Below, piece after piece: positions 9,175 through 17,255 of a stretch of 41,358 bases of DNA (position 1 is the stretch's first letter; every line of letters starts with the position of its first letter). The stretch comes from Deltaproteobacteria bacterium. GTDB lineage: Bacteria > Desulfobacterota > Desulfobacteria > Desulfobacterales > Desulfobacteraceae. The notes beneath the pieces are model-generated. The model saw only the letters and a list, made by a program, of their open reading frames with translations. It made no database searches and was not told the origin of the DNA. The DNA lies in NCBI GenBank assembly GCA_027858995.1, contig JAQIBP010000048.1:1-41358 (forward strand). Reading direction: 5' to 3'. Both the position numbers and the translations under genes were made by a program.

Positions 9175-10368
9175 ATGTTAAGAAAATTATTAGACAGCGC
9201 TGCTCCTCTGTTTGAGTCTGGAAAAAAGTTGGAAAAATTTTACCCGCTCTATGAAGCAGCAGATACGTTCATCTATACAACAAAAGATAGAACCTCGGGC
9301 CTGACACATGTCAGAGACGGCATGGATTCAAAAAGAATGATGATGACTGTGATTGTCGCACTTTTTCCTGCTATCCTGTTTGGCATGTACAATACAGGAC
9401 TTCAGGTAAGCCGGGGAGTTCTTGTAATAGGTCTTGAAAATGTTTCAGACTGGCATATCTCCTTTATAACTTTTCTGGGGATAGCACCAAACCCTGATTC
9501 TATTTCAGCCAATCTTTTCCTGGGCTTTATCTATTTTCTACCAATTTATATTGTAACAAATGTTGTGGGAGGTGCCTGGGAAGTTCTTTTTTCTGTGGTA
9601 CGAAAACATGAAATCAATGAAGGCATGCTTGTTACAGGATTTTTGTTCCCCATGATTCTGCCCGCCACCATACCTTTGTGGCAGGTGGCACTTGGAATTA
9701 GTTTTGGTATTGTAATTGGCAAGGAGATTTTTGGAGGAGTTGGTAAAAATATTTTAAACCCTGCGCTAACTGCAAGGGCATTTCTGTTTTTTGCTTATCC
9801 CGGCCAGATCTCAGGCGACAGTGCATGGATAATTGATGGTGTAAGTCAGGCAACAGCCTTGAGCCAGGTGGCAGCAGGCGGTTTAACTGATATAAGTTAT
9901 ACATGGTTTCAAAGTTTTATCGGGACAATTCCAGGATCATTTGGTGAAACTTCAACTCTTGCTATTTTAATAGGCGCATTTGTTTTGATTAAAACTGGAA
10001 TCGGCTCCTGGAGGATAATGCTTTCACTTCTTGTTATGAGTGTTCTAACATCTCTTCTTTTTAATATAATTGGTTCTGATACAAATCCTGCTTTTATGCT
10101 GTCTCCTCTGTGGCACCTTGTTCTTGGCGGGCTTGCCTTTGGTGCGGTTTTCATGGCAACAGACCCTGTTTCAGCATCAATGACAGCAAAGGGGCAATAT
10201 TATTACGGCGGGCTTATCGGGGTTATGGTTATTTTGATAAGAGTTGTAAACCCGGCTTTCCCTGAAGGAATGATGCTGGCCATACTCTTTGCCAACCTCT
10301 TTGCACCGCTGATTGATTATTTTGTGGTGGAAAACCATATAAAGAGAAGAAGGAGGATTCAATCATGA
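9175..10368 (+). CDS. nqrB: Na+-NQR subunit B (covalent FMN carrier)
   Basis: A membrane subunit of 397 residues with about ten hydrophobic segments. It carries covalently bound FMN and takes part in the Na+ path. The flavinylation site by position is D221-G-V-S-Q-A-T227, followed by ALSQVAAGG; the common consensus is D-x-x-(S/T)-G-A-T, so the Gly before Ala-Thr is Gln here. The DPVSASMT segment near the C-terminus is also family-typical. The start is ATG 9175, 2 bases after nqrA. The last bases overlap the nqrC start by 4, indicating translational coupling. Confidence 0.94.
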   Translation: MLRKLLDSAAPLFESGKKLEKFYPLYEAADTFIYTTKDRTSGLTHVRDGMDSKRMMMTVIVALFPAILFGMYNTGLQVSRGVLVIGLENVSDWHISFITFLGIAPNPDSISANLFLGFIYFLPIYIVTNVVGGAWEVLFSVVRKHEINEGMLVTGFLFPMILPATIPLWQVALGISFGIVIGKEIFGGVGKNILNPALTARAFLFFAYPGQISGDSAWIIDGVSQATALSQVAAGGLTDISYTWFQSFIGTIPGSFGETSTLAILIGAFVLIKTGIGSWRIMLSLLVMSVLTSLLFNIIGSDTNPAFMLSPLWHLVLGGLAFGAVFMATDPVSASMTAKGQYYYGGLIGVMVILIRVVNPAFPEGMMLAILFANLFAPLIDYFVVENHIKRRRRIQS

Positions 10369-11156
10369 GTGTAAAAAAGGAGACTCCAGCAAGAACAATC
10401 CTCGTTACTCTGATTCTTTGTGTTGTATGTTCGGTTCTGGTTTCTTTTTCTGCGGTTTATCTAAAACCAATTCAGGAAAAGAATAAAAAACTGGATATAA
10501 AGAAAAATCTGCTTTTTGCAGCCAAATTAATTGAAAATCTGGATGTGAATGAAAAACAGATTGATCAGGCATACCAGAAAATAGAGACAAAGGTAATTGA
10601 TATAGCGACAGGTTTATACAGTGATCAAGTTGATCCGTCCGGTTTTGATCAGGCAGAGGCAGCCCGTGATCCAGAACTAAGTAAGTTTATAGGCGCTGAT
10701 CTTGATGTTGCAGGGATTAAAAAAAGAGAAAACTTTTCAAAGATTTATCTTGTTAAAAAAGAGGGAAAAACTCAGCAGATTATTTTTCCCATATATGGTA
10801 AGGGACTTTGGTCAACCATGTATGGTTTTCTTGCCCTGGCACCTGATTTTAATACAATCAGAGGAATTACATTCTATTCCCATGGTGAGACCCCTGGACT
10901 TGGAGGAGAGATTGAAAATCCCAGGTGGAAAAAGCTTTGGATAGGCAAAAAAGTATTTGATGATGATTTTAATGTGCTTTTTGATATTTTAAAAGGAAAA
11001 GTTCCTCAAGGTGTTAAAAATATTGATAATAAAATTGATGGGATATCCGGAGCAACTCTGACCTGCAATGGTGTTGAAAACACAATCATCTACTGGTTTG
11101 GCAAAGATGGATTTCTAAAATTCATTAAAAATGAAATAAAAAATAGGAGGGGATAA
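10365..11156 (+). CDS. nqrC: Na+-NQR subunit C (covalent FMN carrier)
   Basis: 263 residues: one N-terminal membrane anchor (about 11-33) followed by a periplasmic domain that carries FMN linked to a threonine. The attachment motif is canonical: D225-G-I-S-G-A-T231. The segment THGETPGLGGE-like YSHGETPGLGGEIE is family-typical. ATG 10365 overlaps the nqrB stop (ATGA). nqrD starts 3 bases after the stop. The apbE gene downstream encodes the expected FMN transferase. Confidence 0.93.
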   Translation: MSVKKETPARTILVTLILCVVCSVLVSFSAVYLKPIQEKNKKLDIKKNLLFAAKLIENLDVNEKQIDQAYQKIETKVIDIATGLYSDQVDPSGFDQAEAARDPELSKFIGADLDVAGIKKRENFSKIYLVKKEGKTQQIIFPIYGKGLWSTMYGFLALAPDFNTIRGITFYSHGETPGLGGEIENPRWKKLWIGKKVFDDDFNVLFDILKGKVPQGVKNIDNKIDGISGATLTCNGVENTIIYWFGKDGFLKFIKNEIKNRRG

Positions 11157-11159
11157 GAT

Positions 11160-11777
11160 ATGAATTTTAAAAAAACAATACTTGACCCGCTGTTTAACAA
11201 TAACCCCATTGCCCTGCAGATCCTTGGTGTCTGCAGTGCTCTGGCAGTTACATCCAAAATGGAGACTGTGCTGGTCATGTCCCTGGCTGTAATCTGTGTT
11301 ATAGCATTGTCAAGTTTAAGCGTCAGTATTATTAGGGATTATATCCCTTCCAGCATAAGAATAATTGTTCAGATGACCATTATTGCCTCTCTTGTTATCA
11401 TAACCGATCAGGTATTAAAGGCATATCTGTTTGAAACATCAAAGGCACTTTCAGTCTATGTGGGACTTATCATAACCAACTGCATTGTCATGGGAAGAGC
11501 TGAAGGTTATGCTATGCAAAACGGTCCTTTAATGAGTTTTCTCGATGGAATCGGCAATGGCATCGGCTATGCAATTGTTCTGATTTTTGTGGGAGTTTTC
11601 AGAGAGTTGTTTGGAAGCGGATCTCTATTGGGGTTTCAGATACTGCCCCTTGCCAGTGAAGGTGGGTGGTATCAGCCAAACGGTTTGATGCTTCTGGCTC
11701 CTAGTGCTTTCTTTTTAATTGGTTTTTTCATCTGGATTTTGAGAACTTTTAACAAAGATCAAGTTGAAGAGGAGTAA
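11160..11777 (+). CDS. nqrD: Na+-NQR subunit D
   Basis: A 205-residue polytopic membrane subunit with about six helices. It pairs with NqrE as an inverted-topology couple. The half-helix cysteines that hold the intramembrane [2Fe-2S] centre in characterised enzymes are present: C25 in LGVCSALAV and a second in [19 protein letters not shown] at 11145-11152 precedes ATG 11160. The short spacing to nqrE is consistent with a single transcript. Confidence 0.93.
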   Translation: MNFKKTILDPLFNNNPIALQILGVCSALAVTSKMETVLVMSLAVICVIALSSLSVSIIRDYIPSSIRIIVQMTIIASLVIITDQVLKAYLFETSKALSVYVGLIITNCIVMGRAEGYAMQNGPLMSFLDGIGNGIGYAIVLIFVGVFRELFGSGSLLGFQILPLASEGGWYQPNGLMLLAPSAFFLIGFFIWILRTFNKDQVEEE

Positions 11778-11784
11778 TTAAATT

Positions 11785-12396
11785 ATGTTTGAACACTATA
11801 TAAGTTTGTTTATTAAAGCTGTTTTTATTGAAAATCTGGCTCTTGGGTTTTTCCTTGGAATGTGTACATTCCTTGCAGTCTCTCAAAAGGTGAAAACAGC
11901 AATGGGGCTTGGAATTGCTGTTATTGTTGTCCAGGCCATTACAATTCCGGTTAATAATATTTTATATACATATGTTTTAAAACAGGGTGCTCTCTCCTGG
12001 GCTGGTATGTCTGATATGGATTTATCATTTTTAGGTCTTATATCATACATTGGTGTAATTGCAGCCATGGTGCAGATACTTGAGATGGTATTAGATAAAT
12101 ATGTTCCAGCTCTTTACAATGCACTTGGAATTTTTCTGCCGCTTATTACAGTAAATTGTGCAATCCTAGGTGGTTCGCTCTTCATGGTTGAGCGTAATTA
12201 TAATTTTGCAGAGAGTGTTACATATGGAATTGGCTCAGGAGTTGGCTGGGCACTGGCAGTAGTGGTTCTTGCTGGAATCAGGGAAAAAATGGTGTATAGC
12301 AACCCTCCCGAGGGGCTTAGAGGACTTGGGATTACCTTTATTACAGTAGGACTTATGGCATTTGGATTTTTAGCATTTTCGGGGATTTCGTTATGA
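11785..12396 (+). CDS. nqrE: Na+-NQR subunit E
   Basis: A 203-residue membrane subunit homologous to NqrD. Conserved cysteines occur in [11 protein letters not shown] and in [12 protein letters not shown], matching the ligands of the intramembrane Fe-S centre shared with NqrD. About six transmembrane helices are apparent. The gene starts 7 bases after nqrD and overlaps nqrF by 4 bases (ATGA), so it is probably translationally coupled. Confidence 0.93.
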   Translation: MFEHYISLFIKAVFIENLALGFFLGMCTFLAVSQKVKTAMGLGIAVIVVQAITIPVNNILYTYVLKQGALSWAGMSDMDLSFLGLISYIGVIAAMVQILEMVLDKYVPALYNALGIFLPLITVNCAILGGSLFMVERNYNFAESVTYGIGSGVGWALAVVVLAGIREKMVYSNPPEGLRGLGITFITVGLMAFGFLAFSGISL

Positions 12397-13616
12397 TGAG
12401 TACTATTTTTCTTGGTGTTTTTATGTTTACCTTGATAGTTTTAACTCTGGTTACAATTATTCTTGCTGCAAGGTCAAGACTTGTTAACACCGGAGACATT
12501 AATATAAATTTAAATGAGAAAAAAGATTTAACACTTTCAGCCGGTTCAAAGCTTTTAAATGCTCTGGGAAGCGCAGAAATTTTTGTTCCCAGTGCATGCG
12601 GCGGTGGTGGAACCTGCGGACAGTGCAAGGTTAAAGTTTTTGAAGGCGGTGGAGATATCCTGCCCACAGAGACAAGCCATATTACCAAAAAAGAGGCACG
12701 GGATGGAGAGAGACTTGCCTGCCAGGTTCCGGTCAAGACAGATATGAAAGTTGAGATTGAAGAGTCAATTTTTGGTGTTAAAAAGTGGGAGTGTACAGTT
12801 AGATCCAATCACAATGTTGCTACTTTTATAAAAGAACTTGTTCTGGAAATTCCTGATGGAGAGGCTGTTCCGTTCAGGGCTGGAGGTTATATACAGATTG
12901 AAGCGCCTCCCCATGAGGTTAAATATACTGATTTTATAGTGGGTGATGAGTTTAAATCAGACTGGGATCATTTTGATGTATGGCAATATATCTCAAAAGT
13001 TTCAGAAGATACTGTCAGAGCATACTCCATGGCAAGTTATCCTGAAGAGAAGGGAATTATAATGCTCAATGTCAGGATTGCATCTCCTCCTCCAAGATCT
13101 AAAAATATCCCTCCAGGGAAAATGTCCTCATATATTTTCAACCTGGTTCCCGGAGATAAGGTGACCATTTCAGGTCCTTTTGGAGAGTTTTTTGCCCGGG
13201 AAACTGACAAGGAAATGATTTTTGTTGGCGGTGGAGCCGGCATGGCTCCAATGCGTTCCCATATCTTTGACCAGATAAAACGGCTTAAGACAAAAAGAAA
13301 GATTTCATACTGGTATGGAGCAAGGTCGGAAAAGGAGATCTTTTATCAGGATGATTTTGATAAACTTGCCCGCGAGAATGAAAATTTTTCCTGGCATATT
13401 GCCCTTAGTGAACCCCAGCCCGAAGATAACTGGGAAGGGCTTACAGGGTTTATCCATCAGGTTCTTTTTGATGAATATATCGCAAAACATGAGGCGCCCG
13501 AAGATTGTGAATATTATATGTGCGGGCCGCCAATGATGAATGGTGCTGTAATAAAGATGCTTATTGATCAAGGGGTTGAGACTGAAGATATCATGCTTGA
13601 TGATTTTGGAGGATAA
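12393..13616 (+). CDS. nqrF: Na+-NQR subunit F (NADH-oxidising subunit)
   Basis: The NADH dehydrogenase module, 407 residues. An N-terminal helix (about 4-26) anchors it. A plant-type [2Fe-2S] ferredoxin domain has C69, C75, C78 and C110 ([10 protein letters not shown] plus LAC). The ferredoxin-NADP reductase module follows, with FAD motif [12 protein letters not shown]-binding [12 protein letters not shown], and the C-terminal YYMCGPPMM. It takes electrons from NADH and passes them via FAD and the Fe-S centre to the membrane subunits. Its start overlaps nqrE. The end GGAGGATAA also contains the nearest ribosome binding site for apbE. Confidence 0.95.
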   Translation: MMSTIFLGVFMFTLIVLTLVTIILAARSRLVNTGDININLNEKKDLTLSAGSKLLNALGSAEIFVPSACGGGGTCGQCKVKVFEGGGDILPTETSHITKKEARDGERLACQVPVKTDMKVEIEESIFGVKKWECTVRSNHNVATFIKELVLEIPDGEAVPFRAGGYIQIEAPPHEVKYTDFIVGDEFKSDWDHFDVWQYISKVSEDTVRAYSMASYPEEKGIIMLNVRIASPPPRSKNIPPGKMSSYIFNLVPGDKVTISGPFGEFFARETDKEMIFVGGGAGMAPMRSHIFDQIKRLKTKRKISYWYGARSEKEIFYQDDFDKLARENENFSWHIALSEPQPEDNWEGLTGFIHQVLFDEYIAKHEAPEDCEYYMCGPPMMNGAVIKMLIDQGVETEDIMLDDFGG

Positions 13617-13631
13617 CAGGTGACTGTTTAA

Positions 13632-14696
13632 ATGCGACCTCCAGGCAAACATCCTGCCACTGAATGCTGTGGTAGATATTCAGGATATTATTTCATAGCT
13701 CTGGTTTTTATTTTGAGTGTTGCAGCAGGCTGTGGTCCATCTGCCCGGGAAGTTGAATCATTTCAAGGTTCCACCATGGGAACTACTTACAGCATTAAGT
13801 ATGTTCAGGAGAAATCTTTAAAGGGTATAAATGCTATAAAAAAGGCTGTGGATACAGAGCTTGAAAAAATAAATTCCATGATGTCAACCTGGGATCCAGA
13901 GTCAAATTTAAGTTTGATTAATAAAGCTGATGCTGATCAATGGTTGGATATGCCTTCCGATTTATCAAAACTCATTGGTTTTGCTTTTGATTTATCCCGG
14001 AAAACAGATGGGAAATATGATGTCTCCATGGGCCCTCTGATTAATTTATGGGGCTTTGGCCCTGGAGGAGCAAGAAAAATTCCAACTGATTTGCAGATTG
14101 CAAAAACAATGAAAATCAGCGGGTATGACAAAATAGAATTGAATATTAAAACAAACAGGCTTAAAAAGAGATTTAAAGAGAGTTATATTGATCTCTCCAG
14201 TATTGCTAAAGGTTATGGTGTTGACAAGACTGCAAAGATACTTGAAGGTTTTGGAATCAAAAACTATATGGTGGAAATTGGAGGAGAGATTAAAACCAGT
14301 GGTAAAAAGCAGGATATTCCATGGAGAATTGCCATTGAATCACCCCGCAAGGGAAAAAACAAAACTTTTAACAAGGTTTTGAATCTTGTGGATTGCGCCA
14401 TGGCAACATCAGGAGATTACCGCAATTTTTTTAAAGAGGGTAAAAACCGTTACTCCCATACAATTGACTCTGCAACAGGCCGCCCTGTGCAAAATGATCT
14501 TGCAAGTGTTACTGTTGCAATCCCAAATGGAGAGTGTTTTAAAGCCGATGCATGGGCTACAGCCCTAATGGCTTCAGGAAAAGATAGAGGAATGGAACTT
14601 GCCACGCAATTTAATATTCCAGCTCATTTTATTTATATTGAGAAAGACGATTTGAAAGAGATTTCAACAAAACTTTTTATCAAGGAGTTTCTATGA
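13632..14696 (+). CDS. apbE: FAD:protein FMN transferase (flavin transferase ApbE)
   Basis: Attaches FMN from FAD to Thr of NqrB and NqrC on the outer face of the membrane. It has a lipoprotein signal with lipobox VAAGC (Cys 34), then FQGSTMGTTYSIKY, YDVSMGPLINLWGFGP, DLSSIAKGYGVD and YSHTIDSATGRPV, all ApbE signatures, including acidic residues for Mg2+. Length is 354. The start is uncertain: ATG 13632 is the only good in-frame Met before the signal core, but GGAGG at 13608-13612 is 20 bases away, and the first ~20 codons overlap a dispersed repeat (13641-13691). It is the natural partner of the nqr genes just upstream. nqrM overlaps its stop. Confidence 0.92.
   Translation: MRPPGKHPATECCGRYSGYYFIALVFILSVAAGCGPSAREVESFQGSTMGTTYSIKYVQEKSLKGINAIKKAVDTELEKINSMMSTWDPESNLSLINKADADQWLDMPSDLSKLIGFAFDLSRKTDGKYDVSMGPLINLWGFGPGGARKIPTDLQIAKTMKISGYDKIELNIKTNRLKKRFKESYIDLSSIAKGYGVDKTAKILEGFGIKNYMVEIGGEIKTSGKKQDIPWRIAIESPRKGKNKTFNKVLNLVDCAMATSGDYRNFFKEGKNRYSHTIDSATGRPVQNDLASVTVAIPNGECFKADAWATALMASGKDRGMELATQFNIPAHFIYIEKDDLKEISTKLFIKEFL
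13641..13691 (+). repeat. Dispersed repeat, copy 2 (within apbE 5' end)
   Basis: Matches 181-231 at 39 of 51 positions by hand alignment. Here the repeat encodes roughly residues 4-20 of ApbE, ahead of the hydrophobic signal core, so the N-terminus may have been remodelled by repeat insertion, or the true start lies further in at a non-ATG codon. Confidence 0.45.
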
Positions 14697-14830
14697 TCTT
14701 ATATTTTTTAATCACATTGACAGTAATGCTTCTATTTGCAGGCGCACTTGTTATAGGCCGTCTGTTTAAAAAAAGAGGCTATATCCATACATGCTCAGGC
14801 GGATCTGATAATTGTTCATGTGACAGATAA
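14693..14830 (+). CDS. nqrM: Na+-NQR maturation protein NqrM (DUF539-like)
   Basis: A 45-residue protein starting in the ATGA overlap with apbE. One N-terminal membrane helix (about 2-22) is followed by basic RLFKKRG and a cysteine cluster, C34-SGG then C41-S-C43. NqrM of Vibrio is a small single-helix protein with a short Cys motif needed to install the Fe centre between NqrD and NqrE. Size, topology, Cys pattern and position at the end of nqr-apbE all fit. GGAG at 14683-14686 precedes the ATG. It is shorter than the Vibrio protein as I recall it. Confidence 0.8.
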   Translation: MILYFLITLTVMLLFAGALVIGRLFKKRGYIHTCSGGSDNCSCDR

Positions 14831-14840
14831 ATACTCAAAA

Positions 14841-15004
14841 ATGAAAAAGAATTTAACCGTTGAGACAGTTGATTTTAAAAAACATGAAAAACAGATTTTT
14901 TATGTCAGAAAACAGGTTTTTATAGGGAACTTGGTTTTGTTGAAACCGGTAAAGTGTTTGATGATGCAGGCATTGACCATATTAAAATGGTAAAAATAAT
15001 TTAA
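14841..15004 (+). pseudogene. Decayed GNAT-family acetyltransferase
   Basis: The start (ATG 14841) encodes a typical GNAT N-terminus, NLTVETVDFKKHEKQI then YVRKQVF. After about 27 codons the frame changes, and the +1 frame reads YRELGFVETGKVF then DDAGIDHIKMVK to the stop at 15002-15004, which is the normal C-terminus of this family. The two ends are joined directly, so most of the acetyl-CoA-binding core (about 90-100 residues of a usual ~150) is deleted with a frameshift. It lies 10 bases after nqrM and just outside the left end of the mobile element. Confidence 0.72.
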
Positions 15005-15024
15005 GGACATCATTTTTTAAAAGA

Positions 15025-15049
15025 GGAGTCTGGGTCTTATGCAGACTCC
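15025..15049 (-). terminator. Minus-strand terminator, probably the original nfnAB terminator
   Basis: An 8-bp perfect stem GGAGTCTG/CAGACTCC with a 9-base loop. Read on the minus strand it is followed by TCTTTTAAAAAATG. In the pre-insertion arrangement, with the left att copy as the nfnB end, this hairpin would sit about 25 bases past the nfnB stop. It may also reduce plus-strand read-through from nqr, though no good T-run follows on that strand. Confidence 0.6.
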
Positions 15050-15074
15050 CCATACTCAATGTCTTGCTGTTTTC

Positions 15075-15090
15075 TACCATCCAAGGGTAA
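15075..15090. repeat. Attachment repeat, left end (attL)
   Basis: TACCATCCAAGGGTAA, identical to 21800-21815. On the minus strand it reads as the last codons of nfnB (Thr-Leu-Gly-Trp) plus the start of a stop codon (TAG here). The bases flanking the match differ at both ends, so 16 bp is the full identity. Confidence 0.85.
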
Positions 15091-15222
15091 ACCCTTGAAA
15101 TAAAAGGAAATATCGGGATATAGTGGGACATTGAAAAATCAAATAGTTACAAGATTTTTCTATTTTAAATCATAAGTAGGATATATAAGGTCACATAAGG
15201 AAACAGGGGGGTATTTTTCAAC

Positions 15223-15244
15223 AAATGTTACCCAAATGTTGACC
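15223..15244 (+). repeat. Tandem 11-bp repeat near the left end (possible integrase arm sites)
   Basis: AAATGTTACCC (15223-15233) is followed immediately by AAATGTTGACC (15234-15244), one mismatch. The core GTTGACC recurs in the tandem repeat near the right end (21674-21697) and at 18867-18877. Tandem short repeats at both ends are what arm-type integrase sites look like; the role is inferred. Confidence 0.45.
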
Positions 15245-15274
15245 ATAACAGTGTAATATTGATTGGAGGGCGTA

Positions 15275-15964
15275 ATGAAAAAAATAGCATTAATACTTGC
15301 CATCATCTCCTTATCCTTCGTTATCAAATCTTATTCTGCGGAGCAATATGGATTTAAGGACATACCATTTGGTGCGTCCTACGAAGAAGTATACGAAAAA
15401 GCGGAAGAAATACAGAATAGATATGATGAAGAACAATGGAATAATAGAAGTCACCGTCTAAAAGACTACGACTTAAAAAAATGGAAGCGATTTAGCAGAA
15501 GCAGAAAGCGAATGTACCTATTGGGTTTGAAAGAAAAGAAATATGTCGCATTAATAGGTAATAAGTACAATTTAGGGGACATAAATGTCGATGTATATTT
15601 TTATTTTGACCATAATGACAAATTTTATTCTTTTCAACTTTCAACAGAAAAAGTATCAGCTAACTATCTTGAAACCAAGGTCTATAAGGATGGAAAATAT
15701 ATAACGGAAATTTTCAAAACAAAATACGGTAAATCTTCCAAATGTTACAGCAATCCTAATATATTAAAGATTAGACAAGGATATATTAGTTATCTATGCA
15801 AGTGGGAACATAACGATTTGAGAATATATACTGGAATTAGCGAAAATAATATGAAATATTACGCTGTAGGGATGGTAACATTTAAGCCAATGGAAGAACA
15901 GTATGAAAAATATAAGAAACAAAAAGAGCTAAAAGGTACCGCTAAAGGAGCTGCTGCTTTTTAG
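15275..15964 (+). CDS. Secreted protein of unknown function (possible cargo)
   Basis: A 229-residue protein with a clear signal peptide (basic MKK, hydrophobic IALILAIISLSFVI, likely cleavage after SYSA). The mature part begins with GFKDIPFGASYEEVYEKA, a pattern seen in many small periplasmic proteins that have a 'GIPFG' opening, and is rich in Tyr and Lys. Two cysteines (about 153 and 170) could form a disulfide. I do not recognise a named family. ATG 15275 is preferred over TTG 15263 because GGAGGG at 15265-15270 lies just upstream. It sits at the attL end, a usual place for satellite cargo such as host-benefit or exclusion genes; that role is inference. A terminator follows at 16025-16056. 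Confidence 0.75.
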   Translation: MKKIALILAIISLSFVIKSYSAEQYGFKDIPFGASYEEVYEKAEEIQNRYDEEQWNNRSHRLKDYDLKKWKRFSRSRKRMYLLGLKEKKYVALIGNKYNLGDINVDVYFYFDHNDKFYSFQLSTEKVSANYLETKVYKDGKYITEIFKTKYGKSSKCYSNPNILKIRQGYISYLCKWEHNDLRIYTGISENNMKYYAVGMVTFKPMEEQYEKYKKQKELKGTAKGAAAF

Positions 15965-15991
15965 ATTAAGATCAAATCCAACTTTGTACAG

Positions 15992-16020
15992 TTTAATACT
16001 TTCACCCGCTGTAATTAAAA
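15992..16020 (+). repeat. 29-bp direct repeat, copy 1
   Basis: Matches 16361-16389 with two differences, both transitions. Each copy is immediately followed by a terminator hairpin. Together the two copies bracket the zinc-ribbon gene 16075-16365. Confidence 0.7.
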
Positions 16021-16024
16021 AAAT

Positions 16025-16056
16025 CCCCTTCCTGCTAACCCGGGGAGGGGGGTTTT
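16025..16056 (+). terminator. Rho-independent terminator
   Basis: CCCCTTCC pairs with GGAGGGG, with one bulged base, and GGTTTT follows the stem. It ends the secreted-protein transcript before the zinc-ribbon gene. Confidence 0.6.
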
Positions 16057-16074
16057 AATATAAGGATATGAATA

Positions 16075-16365
16075 ATGAAACGCATCTGCCAAAAATGTGG
16101 GGCGGAAAGAAAGATTGAGGAGCCTGTAAAAAACGGTTGTAAACTATGCGTTAAATCAAGGTACAATCGATTACAATGCAAAAATTTAACAGACTCTTAT
16201 ATTAGGTCTTTATTAAACCGACATGGTGTCATTAAGCTCACTCGTAAAGAAATCCCACAAGAATTAATAAAATTAAAAAGAGAACAAATAAAAATGTTTA
16301 GATTAATCAAGGAGTGTGAAAATGCAATGGAAAACAAAGAGCCTGGTGATATCATTTCATTTTAA
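16075..16365 (+). CDS. Small zinc-ribbon phage-like protein
   Basis: 96 residues. Two cysteine pairs, CQKC (5-8) and CKLC (22-25), form a probable zinc ribbon. The segment LTDSYIRSLLNRHG followed by EIPQELIKLKREQIK resembles a helical motif found in many phage and island proteins, sometimes ahead of HNH nucleases; no nuclease motif is present here. Its function is unknown. The ATG lies after AAGGAT at 16063-16068, a modest ribosome binding site. The gene is bracketed by 29-bp repeats, each with its own terminator, so it behaves like an independent unit. Confidence 0.7.
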   Translation: MKRICQKCGAERKIEEPVKNGCKLCVKSRYNRLQCKNLTDSYIRSLLNRHGVIKLTRKEIPQELIKLKREQIKMFRLIKECENAMENKEPGDIISF

Positions 16366-16389
16366 TACTTTCACCTGTTGTAATTAAAA
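16361..16389 (+). repeat. 29-bp direct repeat, copy 2
   Basis: Second copy of 15992-16020. It overlaps the stop of the zinc-ribbon gene and runs into the next terminator stem. Confidence 0.7.
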
Positions 16390-16422
16390 CCCGGTTAGGT
16401 TAGAGCCTTTCCGGGTTTTTTT
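16386..16422 (+). terminator. Rho-independent terminator
   Basis: A perfect 9-bp stem AAAACCCGG/CCGGGTTTT (16386-16394 with 16411-16419) closes with a run of Ts. It ends the zinc-ribbon gene and, read the other way, lies 80 bases past the minus-strand gene 16504-17100. Confidence 0.85.
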
Positions 16423-16503
16423 ATTTAAAGTCTAATTTTCTGAGTAGTAGGATATAGGTCAACCTCTTAAAACCTCTTAAACAGTAAATATGGAAGCCGG
16501 TTT

Positions 16504-17100
16504 TTAACTTTTATTCATTGGACTGCTATGATCTGTGTAAACCGTCTTTTTTATCTTTAGGGGTGCCCCTTTGCCTGTATTGCTTTTTTGTATTATTTCG
16601 GGAAGCATGTTGTCTAAAAAATTATCTGCACTTGTTGGAACACTAAACAATTTACTTTTGCCTCCGAGTGGCTGATCGAGCCAATCCAGCCTTCCTGTAC
16701 GTCTCAAGTTTTTAAATTGATCCGGATTGATGCCCCACAGTTTACATAGTTTTTTTGAATCATATTCGATATTAGAATCACCACGGTCGCTTATTTGTTT
16801 CCCGGTCATAACAAATTTACGGCGATCATTAAAATATCCGGGTAAATGCCCCGCCTCTGCATGATATCTAATTTTGGAAAGAGATAGCACTATACACACT
16901 TTATGTTTTATTTCGTCACCGTCATATGTGTACCATTTATCATCTTCAGGTGAGTAATATGGATCATCTTTAGTTATATCATCTTCAGGTATATCAGGTA
17001 TATCAAGTATAACTTTAATCTTGGAATATACACGGTTCATTTCATTCCCGATGGCTGTATATCCTACAAATTCTTTTTTGTCATATTCATCGTCTGACAT
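16504..17100 (-). CDS. Hypothetical protein, possible regulator of the element
   Basis: 198 residues with no family recognised. The N-terminal half is acidic (repeated IPEDD / SPEDD segments). The C-terminal half has KLCKLWGINPDQFKNLRRTG, which could be a helix-turn-helix, and a basic tail. No membrane segment or signal is present. It is the only minus-strand gene of the element and is divergent from the XRE gene across a 155-base region with an inverted repeat. That is the layout of a lysogeny-type switch, so a repressor-like role is plausible but unproven. The start at 17100 is the first ATG after the divergent region. Confidence 0.65.
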   Translation of the reverse strand: MSDDEYDKKEFVGYTAIGNEMNRVYSKIKVILDIPDIPEDDITKDDPYYSPEDDKWYTYDGDEIKHKVCIVLSLSKIRYHAEAGHLPGYFNDRRKFVMTGKQISDRGDSNIEYDSKKLCKLWGINPDQFKNLRRTGRLDWLDQPLGGKSKLFSVPTSADNFLDNMLPEIIQKSNTGKGAPLKIKKTVYTDHSSPMNKS

Positions 17101-17255
17101 AGTTTTTTTGACTCCTGATCATATATGTAATTGTGTAACTTATTGTAATTACATGGAATCATTTTTACACTTCTTGCTCTTATATTTTTTATCATATCAC
17201 ATGTAAGATGAAATTAAAAAGAGAAAAAGAAATAATATTTATTCAGGAGGTAAAC
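17101..17255. promoter_or_regulatory. Divergent control region with inverted repeat
   Basis: An inverted repeat ATGTAATT (17125-17132) and AATTACAT (17147-17154) with a 14-base spacer, plus further GTGTAAC/GTAATT half-sites between them, lies between the minus-strand gene and the XRE gene. It is the likely operator of one or both proteins. AGGAGG at 17245-17250 is the XRE ribosome binding site. Confidence 0.5.

Noticed and set aside
7817-13616. Rnf complex instead of Na+-NQR
   Set aside because: The first subunit lacks the ferredoxin CxxCxxC motifs of RnfC and matches NqrA. The sixth subunit is NqrF with a plant-type [2Fe-2S] and FNR module, not RnfB.
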